From assembly GCA_010014835.2 (NCBI GenBank), contig JAAAKB020000008.1, positions 4,444,962 to 4,493,649 on the forward strand: DNA of 48,688 nt. The letters are read 5' to 3'. The DNA comes from Apostichopus leukothele (lineage: Eukaryota > Echinodermata > Holothuroidea > Aspidochirotida > Stichopodidae). Of the stretch, positions 1 to 13,449 are shown piece by piece. Numbering within the stretch: the stretch's first letter is position 1; the number at the start of each line of letters is the position of its first letter. Under the pieces are notes generated by a model. It worked only from the letters and a program-made list of their open reading frames with translations. It searched no databases and was not told where the DNA came from. The position numbers and the translations under genes are program-made.

Positions 1-103
1 TAAGCATTTTTTTTTTTAAAATTACCAGCGAAATCATAAAAAAAATATGCTCAAGGGGGGAGGTTTCCCCCTTCGCCCCCCCCCCCCCCTTGGCTACGCG
101 CCT
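1..103. mobile_element. End of a DNA transposon remnant, cut by the window edge
   Basis: Contains TGGCTACGCGCCTGGC preceded by a C14 run and CCCCCTTCG. Read on the other strand this is GCGTAGCCAAGGGG, the same style of terminus as the element at 5648-6030 (GTGGCGTAGCTAGGGG). Marine invertebrate genomes carry many short non-autonomous elements ending this way. The other end lies outside the window, so family and length are unknown. Confidence 0.4.
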
Positions 104-1354
104 GGCTTTCCTTATATACATGATAAATTCTTGTGTAACAAACTATTCTGATTCCAACAACGACTAAACTATTTGTAATCCAGACACTTTTTCATCTTTA
201 ACTATTGATCACACTTAAAAGGGATATTTTGTTGACAGAAATTGATTGCTAATAAATGACACTGCTGGAAATTGTATGTATGCATATTTAGGTGAAAACC
301 GCATTCTCATTAGCGTTTTGTACATGGCAAAGATATCAGTTACTCAAATTTTGTGATATTTTGCAAATGCATCTGGTGACTACAGAGTGAATGACATCAT
401 AAATGCACTTTTAATGAAAATGTTTGTGGTGTTCTTTATGATATTTAACTCACTATTTCAAACAGGAGAATAACATAATTTCCTACAAATTTCCTAACAA
501 AAAAAAAGCTACAACTTGATGAAACTAAGAATGGTAAATAACTTAGCAACCATTCCAAATGTATCGGTATTTAAAGATAAATCAACAAGGAGATTATAGG
601 AAAGTGACACTTTTGAAGAACATCTGGGGATTTAACATCAGGACCCACTACACTGTGATCCACTCCAGTGACATATTGTGGGTTCAACCAGTCGAAATAG
701 CTTCCATTCAATCAACCATGTTTCAAATCAGGAGGAAGATCTGGAGATGGGGTTCCAAAACTAACAGCGTGAAATATTCTTCTTTTCAACATTAACTTCA
801 TTACTTAATATGTTCAGTAACTTGCATTAATTCTTTAATCATTCAGCTTCATTGTTATGGATTTCGATACGCCTTTAAGAAGTTCACAACAGAAACGACA
901 TGAGCATTGATGAAACTCAAAACCGAAGAGGCTGCTATAAATATATACGCGTAAAAGGGATCTAACCTAGCCACTTCTCCAGGTGTTGCATTCCGTTTTC
1001 TCTTTTATGCCCGTTTCGGAACAAGTCAATCACGAGCCTCGCGACGATTATAATCAACTTAAAGCACGGTTTGACCCCAGACACATATCTTGCTGTTCAT
1101 AAATCTGTCCACGTCCAAACTTCAAGCTACCCTGCGGTAAAAAGCTGCCAATGTTTTTAACTGTTTTCGTTGGGGGTAATTCATCTCAAAACAACTAGGT
1201 CGGAGTTTATCATAATGCCATCCTGTTACCGCAATCGCATTACACCTCCCGACACCGTCTGTTCTCGACAGTCGTAGAGACGACAGAATTGTCTGTCCCG
1301 AGGGGACAAGGACTCTCGTAAGATGTACCCATAAGAAGCCATCTTACGTACACA

Positions 1355-1425
1355 GACCAATAAGTAACCGTTATGACAGCTATTGGGGGAAAACCAATAA
1401 ACTCACCTGGTGCGTCATAGGTGAC
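1355..1425. promoter_or_regulatory. Cluster of CCAAT motifs beside a CpG-containing patch
   Basis: ACCAATAA at about 1356 and 1393 and the inverted form CTATTGGGG at about 1380 lie within 45 bp, followed by GTGCGTCATAGG, which resembles a CRE/AP-1 site. The neighbouring 960-1350 stretch is richer in CpG than the flank. This could be the promoter of a gene lying outside the window; no first exon is recognisable. Confidence 0.25.
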
Positions 1426-2569
1426 GAATAAAAAAAAAATAAACAAAATAAAAAAGAGTAAAACAACAGAACGAGGGGGGAAAAAAAACAATATTGAGAA
1501 AGCTGACAAAGAATTATTCTGTGTAGGTATTAATATCTGAAACTTTTAATGCATATATATTTTCTCGTCAATTACTCACACAGTATTCGATTAGATCTGC
1601 CTCTTTCCCTTTTTGTTAGAGACGGTAAACTCTTAATAACTATAAAGTGGTTGGTTATGACAGAAAACTTATATATACCTAATATACTACGGGCTAAAAA
1701 TATTCAAAGATTTTGTAAGAAATGAAGATAGAAAGAAAACAAAATCAAGTTGGCTCACGATCGAATAGCTATAGACAATGTATCTACTGAGATTTCCAGA
1801 GCTTTTATGTTATTTTAGAAAGAAAACGAAAGTATACAGAAAGAAAAGCTGAGAATAAGGCCTTGGGCTGCCCGTACAGGTATTAACAATTGAATGGTTT
1901 TCATCACATTTAAAAAAAAACAGATTAACTCAAGCAGAATAATGAGGAAGCTATTTGTGAGTTAATAAGTAATAGGAATTATATAAATGAAGAAAACCAG
2001 AAAATGACAAAACATCAAGAATTACCGACAAACAAATATTTCAATGGACATATTTTAGGGGGGGGGGAGGGGGGGTGGAAAGCAACTCAATTATTTGTGG
2101 AGATGTTTTGATGACTTTGAGACAAACTATACAAATAGCTTCTAGAATCTGGTTATGAGCATAAACTTTGATGGGCTGGTTTAATTGCATATCGTTACGT
2201 TACCATAAAGGTTCAGATTATGAGTGTCAGAGGGATACTGTCATAGCCCTGCTTCATTGACTTGTACAGTGTTTTTCGTTATTATTATAATTATCTGAAA
2301 TTAAACTCTAGGAGGGCGAATAATTTCTTCCTAGACAAAAGTGTGGCAGGTACTTTTGATTTAGTTGGTTTTAATTGAATTGAACTACCAACTTTTGATT
2401 TGGCATGACTGCACCCAGGCAAACAGGTTGATGACATTCTTTGCCACATTATACAATTTTTAAACTTTCATAAATATTCTGATCAGCAAGGTTTTGAACA
2501 ATGGTGGATGCAGCAAAGAATTTACATCTGTAAAGTTCATCCAGACTGTATGGAGTTATCATGTCTATG

Positions 2570-2990
2570 TAGTGTCAAGATTTTGACCATTATCAAAGTT
2601 TAGCTTTCTACTCAAATCATACATCCATAATTAAAGTTTTAAGACTGTGACCACTGATAACGTCCAATGACTTTTGATCCCCACAACAAAAATAGCAACC
2701 ACAAGCTCATTTAAAGATAGGCACATATATTGAGTACGAGACTCACCAAAGCAGAACTAACTTAATGAGGTAATCACGCATACCATTCAAGGTTATCAGA
2801 TTTTGACCATTGCTGACCTCAAATGACCTCTGACCTCCACCAATACTAGAAGGCTACTCATTAAGGTGCGTCTCCCACTGACCTAGATGAGATTTACTAA
2901 AGCTACAGTTGCTGAGGAAGCTTTTTCACATTTTCATAGTTTAGCCACTGGTGACCTAAAATGACCTTTAACCTCCACCTGTGCATTATT
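2570..2990. repeat. Degenerate tandem repeat with TGACCT motifs
   Basis: About four diverged units, roughly 75-155 bp apart, share a core like ttttgaccattgctgacct followed by aaatgacctctgacctccac (near 2578, 2643, 2798 and 2945). The third unit contains a perfect direct repeat TGACCT-C-TGACCT at 2824-2836. Confidence 0.6.
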
Positions 2991-4059
2991 GATAAAGACA
3001 AATAACTAATTGTGACTTATAGCTCCCAATGTCGGTTGGCAAATTACTCTTGATGATTACCCCAAAACTTGAAAAGACATTTCCTATTGTTTAAATTACA
3101 GAAACCTTGATGAATGTGGTAAGTGAAAAATGCTGTAGTGAATGAAAAATTCATTATATTTCACAAACTAACAATTGTTTTAGAAAATGTTGATGATGTA
3201 ACAATGCGTCATATAGTTTCCACCCGTCTAGCTCCTCCGGTCATGGCCAGAATTAATATTACTAAGAGAGCTATAAAATGAGACATCAAATGTTTCAAGG
3301 TACATACATACAAGAGTTCCCTATAGCTTTCATTCCCATTATAGCTAGAATGTCCTAAAATCCCATGATTGATGTGACGATTTTCCAATATCCTTCTAGG
3401 ATGTCACAATTTTTCTTGAAAACGCAAAAAGTTCTCTCAGCCTTGCATTCGTTCCGTCGGTAAAAATCGTTGAAAGACTAGTAACGGTTTATTGAACTAA
3501 TCCTGAAATCTGAGACCCTGTACATCTTTGACTTATTGGAATCAACCGCTCACTCATGAGCTAATACAGGCAGGGCGATCACTAGGTTGTGTCAAAAAGT
3601 GAGGGATGTATCGATGTTATCGACGCATCATGGAAACCTAAGATTCTCTCGGGTATGCCGCGTTGTTGTTCTCGAATAGGCTTACTTTTCAAAACTGATC
3701 GTAGGAATGTCAGAAGTATGTAGCAACCAAGCGGTTACTTTCTTCCAAATGCCACAGAAGACAGATTACAGCGTATGGAGTAAAAGGTGCTTGTCAATCT
3801 GCAGACACGCCATTTGAAAAAATGAATATTGAAGTAAACAGAATATAGCTTGTCAATGCGTTGACACAAAGAGGACCGTGCCGGAATGTAGAGTATGACT
3901 AATGCCGTATCTATCTGGAACTCTCAGAAACAAGGACAAGTTCAGATCTGTAGGATGAAACCTAATTTAAGAAATAATAATGATCCCTCTCCATGATGCA
4001 AAAGCACTAACATGTTGATCCTTCCCTTATCCTCCCTCCCCCATTGTACTTAGTAATAT

Positions 4060-4560
4060 CGGATCAACATTTATGTACAAGCATACCCTCCTTTACATCA
4101 CCCACTTTCTAGATGCAAAGTTCCTTTACCTCTACCTCTGTGCCTCAGTCTAGATGTAAACATCCTCTTAATAAATCAACCCAAGTTTGGATGCAAACAT
4201 CATTTACAACCTCAATCTGGATAAAATGACCTTTACGTCTACCTAAGTCAAGAAGTGAACATACTTTTAATGTATCAATCCTCACTTTGGATGCAAAAAT
4301 CCTTCACAGCCTCATTCTAGCTTACAAAGTTCCTTTACATCAACTTCAGTCTTGACGTAAACATCCTTTACATATATTTTGATACAAATATCATTAACAT
4401 TCTAAACCTGGAAAAAAATTACCCTTACGTCTAACTACATAAGTCAAGAAACAGTAAACTTCTTTTTATTGCCTCAACAACACTTTGAATGAAAACGTTA
4501 TTTTCATAAACCTTATTCTCGATACAAATTTTCCTTTACCTCTACCTCAGTCAAGATGTA
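4060..4560. repeat. Degenerate tandem repeat, about 90-110 bp unit
   Basis: The phrase CTTTACCTCTACCTCAGTC, in variants, recurs near 4121, 4229, 4331, 4422 and 4532, each followed by a GATGTAAACATCC-like phrase and a TTTGGATGCAAA-like phrase. It runs directly into the larger three-copy repeat that follows and shares the AACATCCTTTACAT phrase with it. Confidence 0.7.
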
Positions 4561-5160
4561 AACAAGTAACATCCTTTACATAAATCTCAGGATTTAAGCC
4601 AGATGAAATAATGACTGTACTGTTTTTGGTACGTTAGTGTTTAGTTATCCAAATACAGTGCCTATATATATCACTGGTAGAAGTTAGATCTGTGTACAGG
4701 CAGACTGAGGCGTATAAAATGCTGCTGGGACAGTGATCCGACCGGCGGCACCAGGACCCTAAAACAAGCAACATCCTTTACATCAATCTCAGGATTTAAG
4801 CCAGATGAAATAATGACTGTGTTGTTTTTGGTACGTTAGTGTAAAGTTATCCAGATACAATGACTAAATATCGCTGGTAGAAATTAGATCTATGCATGGG
4901 TAGACTGGGGGGGTATAAACTGCTACTGGGACAGTGATCCAACCTGCTGCACTGGTGGACCCTGCAACAAGCAACATCCTTTACATCAATGGCAGGATTT
5001 AAGCCAGATGAAATAATGACTGTGTTGGTTTTGGTACGTTAGTGTAAAGTGACTATATATCACTGGTAGAAGTTAGATATGTGCACGGGCAGACTAAGGT
5101 ATACACTGCTACTGGGACAGTGATCCAACCCGCAGCACCAGGACCCTGAAACAAGCAGCA
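4561..5160. repeat. Three tandem copies of a 185-203 bp unit
   Basis: Copies begin near 4561, 4764 and 4966 with AACAAGCAACATCCTTTACA, and share CAGGATTTAAGCCAGATGAA, TTTTGGTACGTTAGTGT, GGTAGAAGTTAGAT and GGGACAGTGATCC in the same order. The third copy is shorter by an internal deletion. Divergence is low to moderate. No open frame is conserved. Confidence 0.85.
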
Positions 5161-5647
5161 CATTCGGTGCCATGGACGACACTAGCATCGTCCCCGACCA
5201 CCAGGAAAGTCAATCATGTCCAAAATTTGACCATTAGTCATAGATATTAACGAACTTTATCCCCTTCCGGAGCTCAGCTCATGGTTACTTTTATCTCTTC
5301 TGTAAACACGGTGTTCTGTGAGTTTGATTTGATGACACCTTACCTCATTATAGTTTATCTAGATCCAGCAACCATAATCCTTCTCTGCACTACTGAGTAA
5401 TATTAGATGATAGCAAAATATCCAACACAAACAAATGGCCATAATTGGATATGACTCATCTGTTAGGTAGATCAACTGGAAAAAAAATTGCCAACCAGCC
5501 CACAAGAGGGGTTAAAGGGCAGCATCTTATATAGCTCATGGGCACTTTATTGACAGGTTGTCTGGACACAGAATCATGGTCGTTCTGAGTCCGTTAACAA
5601 GTAGGCCAATCTGCCCCTAGATCTGTGTACGTACATATATATTTATA

Positions 5648-6030
5648 CAGTGGCGTAGCTAGGGGTATTGGTCAGGGGGGGCGAGAATGGTCTGTAGGGG
5701 CGCTTTCGACACTATGTAAGCAGAGCGCCACCATAGGTTGGTGCGGAGCGTACAGAAATTTTTTGAGTAAAGATACTCCGGAAATGACCCTTTCCGGGCC
5801 TTGCTAATTTGCAGATAAATGAAGAATAAAAGGTGTCATCGCCATTTTGTCAGAAAATTACACCAACAAAATGTTACAAATGTCAATAGGTATTTGAGAG
5901 TGCAATAAAAAAAGTCAATAATCGCGAATAATTAAAAAGTGGTAAAAAGCTGAAAAGGGCGCCAGCAGTCCATTTGAGTCCGTCAGGGGGGGCATCCGCC
6001 CCATCTGACTGTATGGACGCTCCGCCACTG
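5648..6030. mobile_element. Short non-autonomous DNA transposon with terminal inverted repeats (hAT-like?)
   Basis: The left end reads CAGTGGCGTAGCTAGGGG and the right end, reverse-complemented, reads CAGTGGCGGAGCGTCC, so the first 12 bases match except one. Both ends run into G-rich or C-rich subterminal blocks. Total length is 383 bp with no transposase. The flanks are AT-rich: 15 bp on each side are similar (acatatatatttata and atatctatatttata), but no clean target duplication can be called. CAG-starting ends suggest a hAT relative; that is inference. Confidence 0.6.
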
Positions 6031-9000
6031 ATATCTATATTTATATTAATCTTACCCCTGTGTGATGTCCTTACACCAATTTAATATTGTGTCTTCTAGA
6101 CGCTGCTCCTGAACGTCAGATCCAGATCCAGAGAGAACAGCTTTTGACTGGAGAGAGAAAGAGAGAGAGACAACAAGAGGATAATCATAGCTGTGACAAA
6201 TTCTTTGGTTAAAAAATTAATAATTTGGTACCAAATAATGATACAAAGGAAAGAAGCTCAATGTTATCTCCAGAAACTATTGGTTAATTGCAGGAATTAC
6301 AGCCTAGTAGGTGCTGGGCAGGAAGCAGTGATGATAACTTTTCGTCGTGATAAATAAAGTTCTGTAATGCTACCAGCCTGAAAGGAACAGGGCCACGATC
6401 GAAGCACCAAAGGGTGAGAGGGACAAGGTGAGGGATGTGAAAATTGCACGTATCCCTCGCAGATCCCAGAGTAACGCCACTATAAAACCAATCACTGACT
6501 GCAATGTTGTTGCTTCGCTACTATTCTGTCAGATTCTGATAGTGTTATCCTGGAAACGAAGGCTTAATTTAAAACATAATCTCCAACTTCTTCTTAAAGA
6601 TAAAATATTTCAAATTAAAAATTTAAGCATTTTATTCGGATGCTTGAAACGTAATTTGTAACCAAGAAAGATATCTTGACCTTGAGAAAATGAATTGTCG
6701 ACCTACAATTGTCAACAAGGAAACAAACCCTCCATTGAGCCTCGTCAAAGTTGAAAGAAGTTTTGCCAGTTGGAGAGGCTACAACGGTTTTCACAGGCTG
6801 ATTAAAACCCAAAACGTGAAAGAAAAGGAATGCGTTTTACAAGGGGTTAAGTGTTAAAATTCAATGCAAAATGCAGCTTTAAAATTCCAGTAACTTTATA
6901 AAACACATTTGCGATGGGACCTATACTTTAATAAGCAGTTTAAAAGTCATGTACTTCCACACCGTAAATAGAATAAATCCCTCAAGACCACTGCTCACAC
7001 ATTTGAATTTTCGATATTATTTTCTGGAACATAATAACCTGTAAGTCTCGTATATATATAGAGCCTTAAATACGTGACACAGGATTCCTGTCTTCTCGTT
7101 CCCACTGACGAAACATTTAATCTTCCTTCCTGTCGTATAGTATTCTATAATTTAGAACCCACACTTTTTTGAGTCCCGGCATTGTGTGATCAATGTCTCC
7201 TTTCATTCCGTTCCAATCAATGCTAATGTGGCAGGGAATAAATCAACCTGCCATCCATACCACCATTTATTCTCAAGATGGCAAAGTTGCCAACATTTTC
7301 TGTAAACTAGACCACGCAGCTGCACTGAAACTTTTATGTATTTTTTTTTTGTTGTTAAATTTAAAAAAAATTCCCGACTCATTCATGTTAAGATAATAAA
7401 CGTCTCTCCCACAGATTATTTTTCCCATCTTTTTTCTAAGGATGATGGAGAAAGGAAAGAGGGCCAAATTTAATCAATGGTCCAGGAGTGACTGCCAGTT
7501 TTTGTTTGTAACCAGCAGGGCAAATCTTTCAAATGTCATACCTTGCCAGTTACTACAGAGAAATTGGTTTCTTTGTTTTTAACATTCAGTTTTGATAATC
7601 AGTTTCATCAATACCATAGAGATTTCTTTTTTTCAAGTAAGATTGTAATCACTATTAAAAACGACATATAAGACAGCCACCACAAAAAAAAATGTCATCA
7701 CCACATGAAAACTACTTAGTACGTAACCGCAATGAATAAATTTCCGTTTTAACCATTTTTATCCCAGGCAAACATACAATAGGCAAAATATTTTCTGCAT
7801 ATAAAAAAATAAAAAAATAAATACGGCAGTAAATGAAATCTCAAAGCAAACAGCTGCCCGCCTTCATGGCACTTTGCTTTAGGATTCCTTTACTTTCTTT
7901 CCTCTGTTTCATTTCGGTTTTTTATTCTTGTTTTTTGGGGGGGCTTCCCACAAGAAAATTAATTAGTTATGCTAATAACCAACTTACTTTGCTGTTCCAG
8001 AATATTGGTAATTAATACTGTCGGTAGTTTATAAATCTCATTACAAAGATCTGTCCTAAATGTTAATCTTGTGCTGGAATTGGGAATTTTTGTTTTTTAT
8101 TAAAATTCTAAACAAATCAAGTAACATTCGCAAATAATCGGATATGTACCCCTGAATTCACCTAAGAGACAGGTCTAAAGGTGAATGCAAAATAATTTTT
8201 AAAAAAGCTCCATGAATGGCATTTGGTGTTGTAATTCTGTGTTGTAAATCTTTCCAACAAGAAAATTCTTTAATAGTGAACCTATCAAACTCATTATACT
8301 GTTACAGATGTTCAGTACTGGATACCTCTGAATATATATCAGTCTCAAAACAAAAATACTGTTTGATGTCATTATGTATTGGTATGTGTTTTTGTTGTCT
8401 TTCTTTCTTTTTCCACAAGAAAACTGACTATACTGTAGGTATTAAGCTAAGAAACACTGCACTCTGCTACAGGATTTTATAACTGACTACAGCTGAAGAT
8501 TGATCAAACACAACGCTAAAAGTTGCTTTAACGTTTCATTTTGTGTTAAAGATTTTACTTGTTTTTCCACATTCTGACAGTCCAACCAATTATAGAACAA
8601 TCGATACCTTTGAATCTATCTGAGAAATCTATGTACTCATTATGCAAATTCGGTTATCCCAATTAAAGAGTTATTAGAAGCATTTACTCAAAAACACAAG
8701 TTTAACGTAAAATTTAATTCTTTTCATTGCAAACCTATTCAAGTGGATTGTTTTAAAGCCAATTTCATCATTCCTGGTGCGATTTTAGCAGACATAGCAT
8801 AACAGATTATATCGTCAGGCCAGCCATATTTATGTTATGATTACATGAGATTGTGAAAATTCAATTTGAAATGAAGTCTTGAAGAGAAACTGTTTGGCAG
8901 GTTAAGACAAACAGATCTGACAAATTTCTCAGTTATGTTTTCACTTCTCACAAATCCCTAAAATCCATTACAATCATGAATCTCTGAACTGTATTTGCTT

Positions 9001-9073
9001 TATAAGGTTTAGATTACAAAATAGGAAGAAGAAAATCTTTGGGAATTTATCATATTAGATAAGATGCCCACGG

Positions 9074-9155
9074 TGGAGGAGGAGGAGGAGGAGGGGGGAG
9101 GAGGAGGAGGAGGAGGGGGAGGAGGAGGAGGAGGAGGAGGAGGAGGAGGGAGGAG
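9074..9155. repeat. (GGA)n microsatellite
   Basis: About 80 bp of GGA/GAG with a few interruptions. The minus-strand polyproline open frame across it is a product of the repeat. Confidence 0.95.
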
Positions 9156-9745
9156 CTGACTCGGACATTGTTCTTCAAAATTGCTGTCATCGTTTTCAGA
9201 TGACACTGGGTTCTTGACTAGTTGTGTAGAGCTCTATGTTATCATTGGCACAGCAATCCTTGCTTGAAGGAAATTACCCCCAAAAAAAAAAAAAGTTGCT
9301 GGTCGGGAATTAATAATGGACAGTCTTGGGATGATACTTCTGCTACCCAGTATACATATACACTTTCCTCTGTTGATCTAAACTTTAACGCAATGAGAAA
9401 AAACAAAAAACAAGGAGATGTTGCTGGACAGAAATTTGCACGAATAATACATAGAAAATTGACTTCAGAATGGCAGATCTGGAAGGAGTAAGAAGTGGAC
9501 AGGGTTCCGGACGTGGGATGAGAGGGCACAGTGCTAAAACGTTACCGATTTAGTAGACATGGTAGATGACAAAAGTGCGTAAAGTAGACTGGAGATGGGG
9601 TAAGAGAGGAGGTGGAAGTACAATTTCAATGTCACCTATCTTGTGAAATGCAAAGACACTACATATACAGTAGCAATATCCAGGCATCATCATTGACATT
9701 GGGGAAAAAACAATTACCGATAAAGATGGAATGATAAGACTTCAC

Positions 9746-9769
9746 GGGGGGGGGGGGGGGGGGGGGGGG
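9746..9769. repeat. G24 homopolymer
   Basis: Twenty-four consecutive G. Similar G or C runs occur at 76-89, 2058-2077, 18866-18879, 36885-36895 and 48641-48653; lengths of such runs are often uncertain in assemblies. Confidence 0.95.
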
Positions 9770-12700
9770 TGGAAAAATGTATGGAAATGATTTTGCAACC
9801 GTTAACTCATAACCCTGCTACTTTAACAAACAAAAACAAAGAGAGAGAGATAAAGAAAGAGAATAAGACGAGCAACCCCTTTCCTAACTAGAATGCAGAA
9901 GAAAGTAAATAATATTTGAAAACTTTTCTTAAAATTTACATGTTTGCATAACGGAAAGAAGAAAAATTGATAAAATGATATGTCAGTTTTTAATATACTC
10001 CTCCTCCTTAGACAATGTTATAGAGCCAATGAAAATCTGTCCACGCAATGATTCAAAAGCAAATAAATTAAAATTATAAAAATTAAGTTAACATTAATTG
10101 TCAATGATTCTTTCATCATATGCCACACACCAGCTCATAAACACTATATATATAAGCACTGTTTGTTTGATCCCATCCCACATGTAGAGAGAAGACTCAA
10201 ATGGTTCCACTTTCTGATGTCTTTGTAATCACTGTAACATGATTAATGTAAAGAGCAAATTCAAACCCAAGGTTCTTGTGGATGACGATGACGAAGCTTA
10301 TACAGGCAAAGCTTGAATGGTTTGGACAGCTTCCCTCCGGCGTGGGAGAGGAACAATAAATATCTTAATACACGGTTACGCTTTAACCAAGTGGAACTAG
10401 TCGGTAGTAACACCCAGGGAATCAACAACAGGCACGGTGCAACACTTTCAATAAAGCAATATTTCTCAGATAAACTTATGAGAGACGATCTCTCAATTTT
10501 TAATACCTTCCTTTCCGATGAAGCGAATAAACGCTCCGAAAGGAAGGAACACAGAATCTATGGTCTTACTAACAAACAAGAATACACTGAATAAGGCTAA
10601 TTCTGGTCTTGTATCATTGGTAATGGCACAATCAGTTTTACTAACAAAATGCAGCAACACTAGGTCATACTTATTAAACGAAGGGTTCACAACGGAAGCA
10701 GGTCTCTGTTCCAGATAGAAACAAAACCACAATTTGGGTAAAGCAACTCATTTTCTAAATCTTCTATTGTCTAAGTTTAAGTTGGCAATCACATACAATC
10801 ACACCTTGCAGAAAAACGAAGGACATTTGGGACCAAATTGGTTTCGATCATTACATTTATCTTTGACAGCATACCGTCTCCATTAAGATCATATGACAAT
10901 TCACTTCACAAGGCAACTGAAAAACTAGTTTGTTTGTTTTTTCTACCTGAAATAACCAGACAGCTCAAAATGCATAGGCTAAACAACAAGATAAGCATGG
11001 ACGTTGTAATGAATGACGAACAATATCATGTTACGATTGCTTGAATGGATATTAGTGGGAACTAGAAAGGAAGGCAGTAACTGCTGTTTGTACAGCTTGA
11101 CAGAGCATGTCAGTAGTGTTCTATGTAGACATGTAGCAGGAAGCAAACACTATATCTGTTTTACTATAGCATTTTAGATATCGTTTCCGCTAAAGTTCTT
11201 AGAATAATACCCTAGTATCCTGTACCATTGTAGAGTTTCTGGTACAAAAGTAACCAGCTGGGAAGTAGGAATGGGTTTGTCATTTGACCTAAGCCAAAAA
11301 TTGTAAAGATTTCCTTGATTGTTCTTATCCTTGATTTGTGACTGTATTTCTAAGTAACGATCTTTGTACTGAACACTCTGCCACTAGCAGTATCAGACAC
11401 AGAACATATAAAACAAAACAATAAGAAAAGAAAAGATAAGGCAGTCCAGTTCCTTTGAATGGATACCTGCTAAGAATCATTCATTTTGCAAGCTAATGAA
11501 ATGACCACATCATTTTCTTTGTTGTTTACAACTAATATGGAATATCTTCACTTAAAAATGCCAATCGGTCATAGTAAGGTTAAAAGGCATAGTAGAGTTC
11601 CAGGAAAGGATAGGCAAACATAGGTATACACATAGATACACATCCTTATATAAGAACAACATACCTAAGTACCACTTCAAGAGCAAGATTTTCTTTGGAA
11701 ATTATATAGACCTTTTGAGGGTGTGCATTTGGTGGCTATAAAAGTGTTTTTAATAGTGTTTTAATATACGCTTATGCGTGGTAAATAACTGCTGATTATT
11801 ATCACTACAACTGTTTTAAAAGGTAGTACTTGGCTGCTGCTCTAAGACTTTAAACCTGAATGACTTAGACCATTCCTACACAATGAACAAAAACATAGGT
11901 CACAGGGTAGACTAAACAAGGAACACTTCTTCATAATTGCATTCACCTCAGCCATTTTCAAACTAGGTTTGTTGGTCTTTGTGGCCTGAATGCTCAACCA
12001 CAAGTGCACAGCTAGATTTGTTTATACAGTGGGTAGTATGTTAAAGTAGCTGATTTACGTTTCAACTCAACAATTACACCGCCATATCACGCATGTTACT
12101 CGGCAATGTGTCATACAAATTACATGCAGTGAGTCTTCTTCCTCACAAAACGATGAAGATGAGATGTAGATGTTAATCATAGACTCTATCATGAATCTCA
12201 TGTTGTGTACTCAGGTTAAGTGCTGATCTTTGAACAAATTGTCCGGATATTTTAAGTATCTATAACGACAATACTGCATCAAATCTGACCCTGGATGAGC
12301 TTATGTTCGAGTAAGTTCGCATACCTGGTTATATTACTGCAAACTCACACAGTGCTTTAACGGGTTTTGAAACCAAATATCTATCTGTGCTATGCTTAGT
12401 TTGCAAACAATGCAATCGGAGCGAGGTCACACAAGGGGCATGTGTTTTTTTGGCAAGTACCAAACATTAAAGGGAAAGGCAGCCATACGGTTGACTCCAT
12501 CACGGTGTATAACAAATTACGTTCCCGACACCTTTTTAATTTGAATACTATTTAAGATTGCCCAGTGATCACTAACAACACTCAAACAACATGAAAACAG
12601 TTTCTTCTTTGTTTTTATGTACAAAGCAATGTACAGAAAGAAACAGAAGATAAGACTTTTCAGGTCTTTCTTTGTCCAACTAGAAAGAGAACTACAAATA

Positions 12701-13353
12701 TATTCATTTTACTGAGTCTATCATTTTAAGTCCAAACAGGAATAAAACAGAACAATTACTTATTTCTAATTTAAACTTTGAGATGGCCTGCATTTGTAGA
12801 AATTTGTATGTGAGTGTATCATTTTCCAAATGCCACTTGCTTTTGCAATATTAAGCAGGACAGGTTATTTCACACCTGTGCTGCTACACCATACAAGAAC
12901 TATCAACAGTACCATTTAACTAATCATAGATTCGAGAGACTTCTCTATGTCCACTTCATCTAAACTATCAACAGACTGCCATCAAGAAATATTAAAACAT
13001 CTTTTGGAAAAATGTTTGCTGAATATTAAATACTTTGAAAACCATGACTGAATCCTTTGGGCATTTTGTTTATCGTAATAAGAACCAGAAACACTAAAAA
13101 AAAATTTAAAAAAATACAAAACCCCAGAAAATATGTCATCATCTTAAACTCTCTCATACACTATTCATTGCAGATACTTAGTTGTAAACTATTCCATTGC
13201 TCAACATGCATCTGTGTAAAAGACACATTACAGTGAAGAAATAATTTGCAGCTAGGCAATATGGCAAAACAGCATAGCCATTAATTGTAATCACCTTGAC
13301 AAATATGGTGAACCACTTGAGGCATCAAATGGTCAGTTCTCTGAATCAGTACA

Positions 13354-13359
13354 TTTATT
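13354..13359 (-). terminator. Candidate polyadenylation signal AATAAA for KLC
   Basis: TTTATT on the plus strand, i.e. AATAAA on the KLC strand, is the first such hexamer after the stop codon, about 1.15 kb downstream. Hexamers are common in AT-rich DNA, so only its rank as the first one supports the call. Confidence 0.35.
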
Positions 13360-13449
13360 GTACAAACACTTGGATCTGCTGAAACTGACCAGCCTACACA
13401 CTGGCACTTCACATTCACAATCAATAGAGGGAGGGGGAGAGAATGGAGT

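Larger units (their letters stand above)
1..13334. other. Flank downstream of KLC
   Basis: Apart from the repeats, mobile-element remnants and possible regulatory patch listed separately, I find no coding sequence here that I can support. The open frames (for example 559-795 plus, 10313-10594 plus and 1240-1509 minus) are short and resemble no family I know. Stretches from 6.0 to 9.0 kb and 9.8 to 13.3 kb show nothing beyond AT-rich sequence and simple runs. Confidence 0.6.

Noticed and set aside
9009-9206. Polyproline/polyserine open frame
   Set aside because: Translation of a GGA microsatellite.
10313-10732. Three overlapping open frames in a stretch of about 400 bp
   Set aside because: None resembles a known protein or a transposase, and all three cannot be coding; left unannotated.
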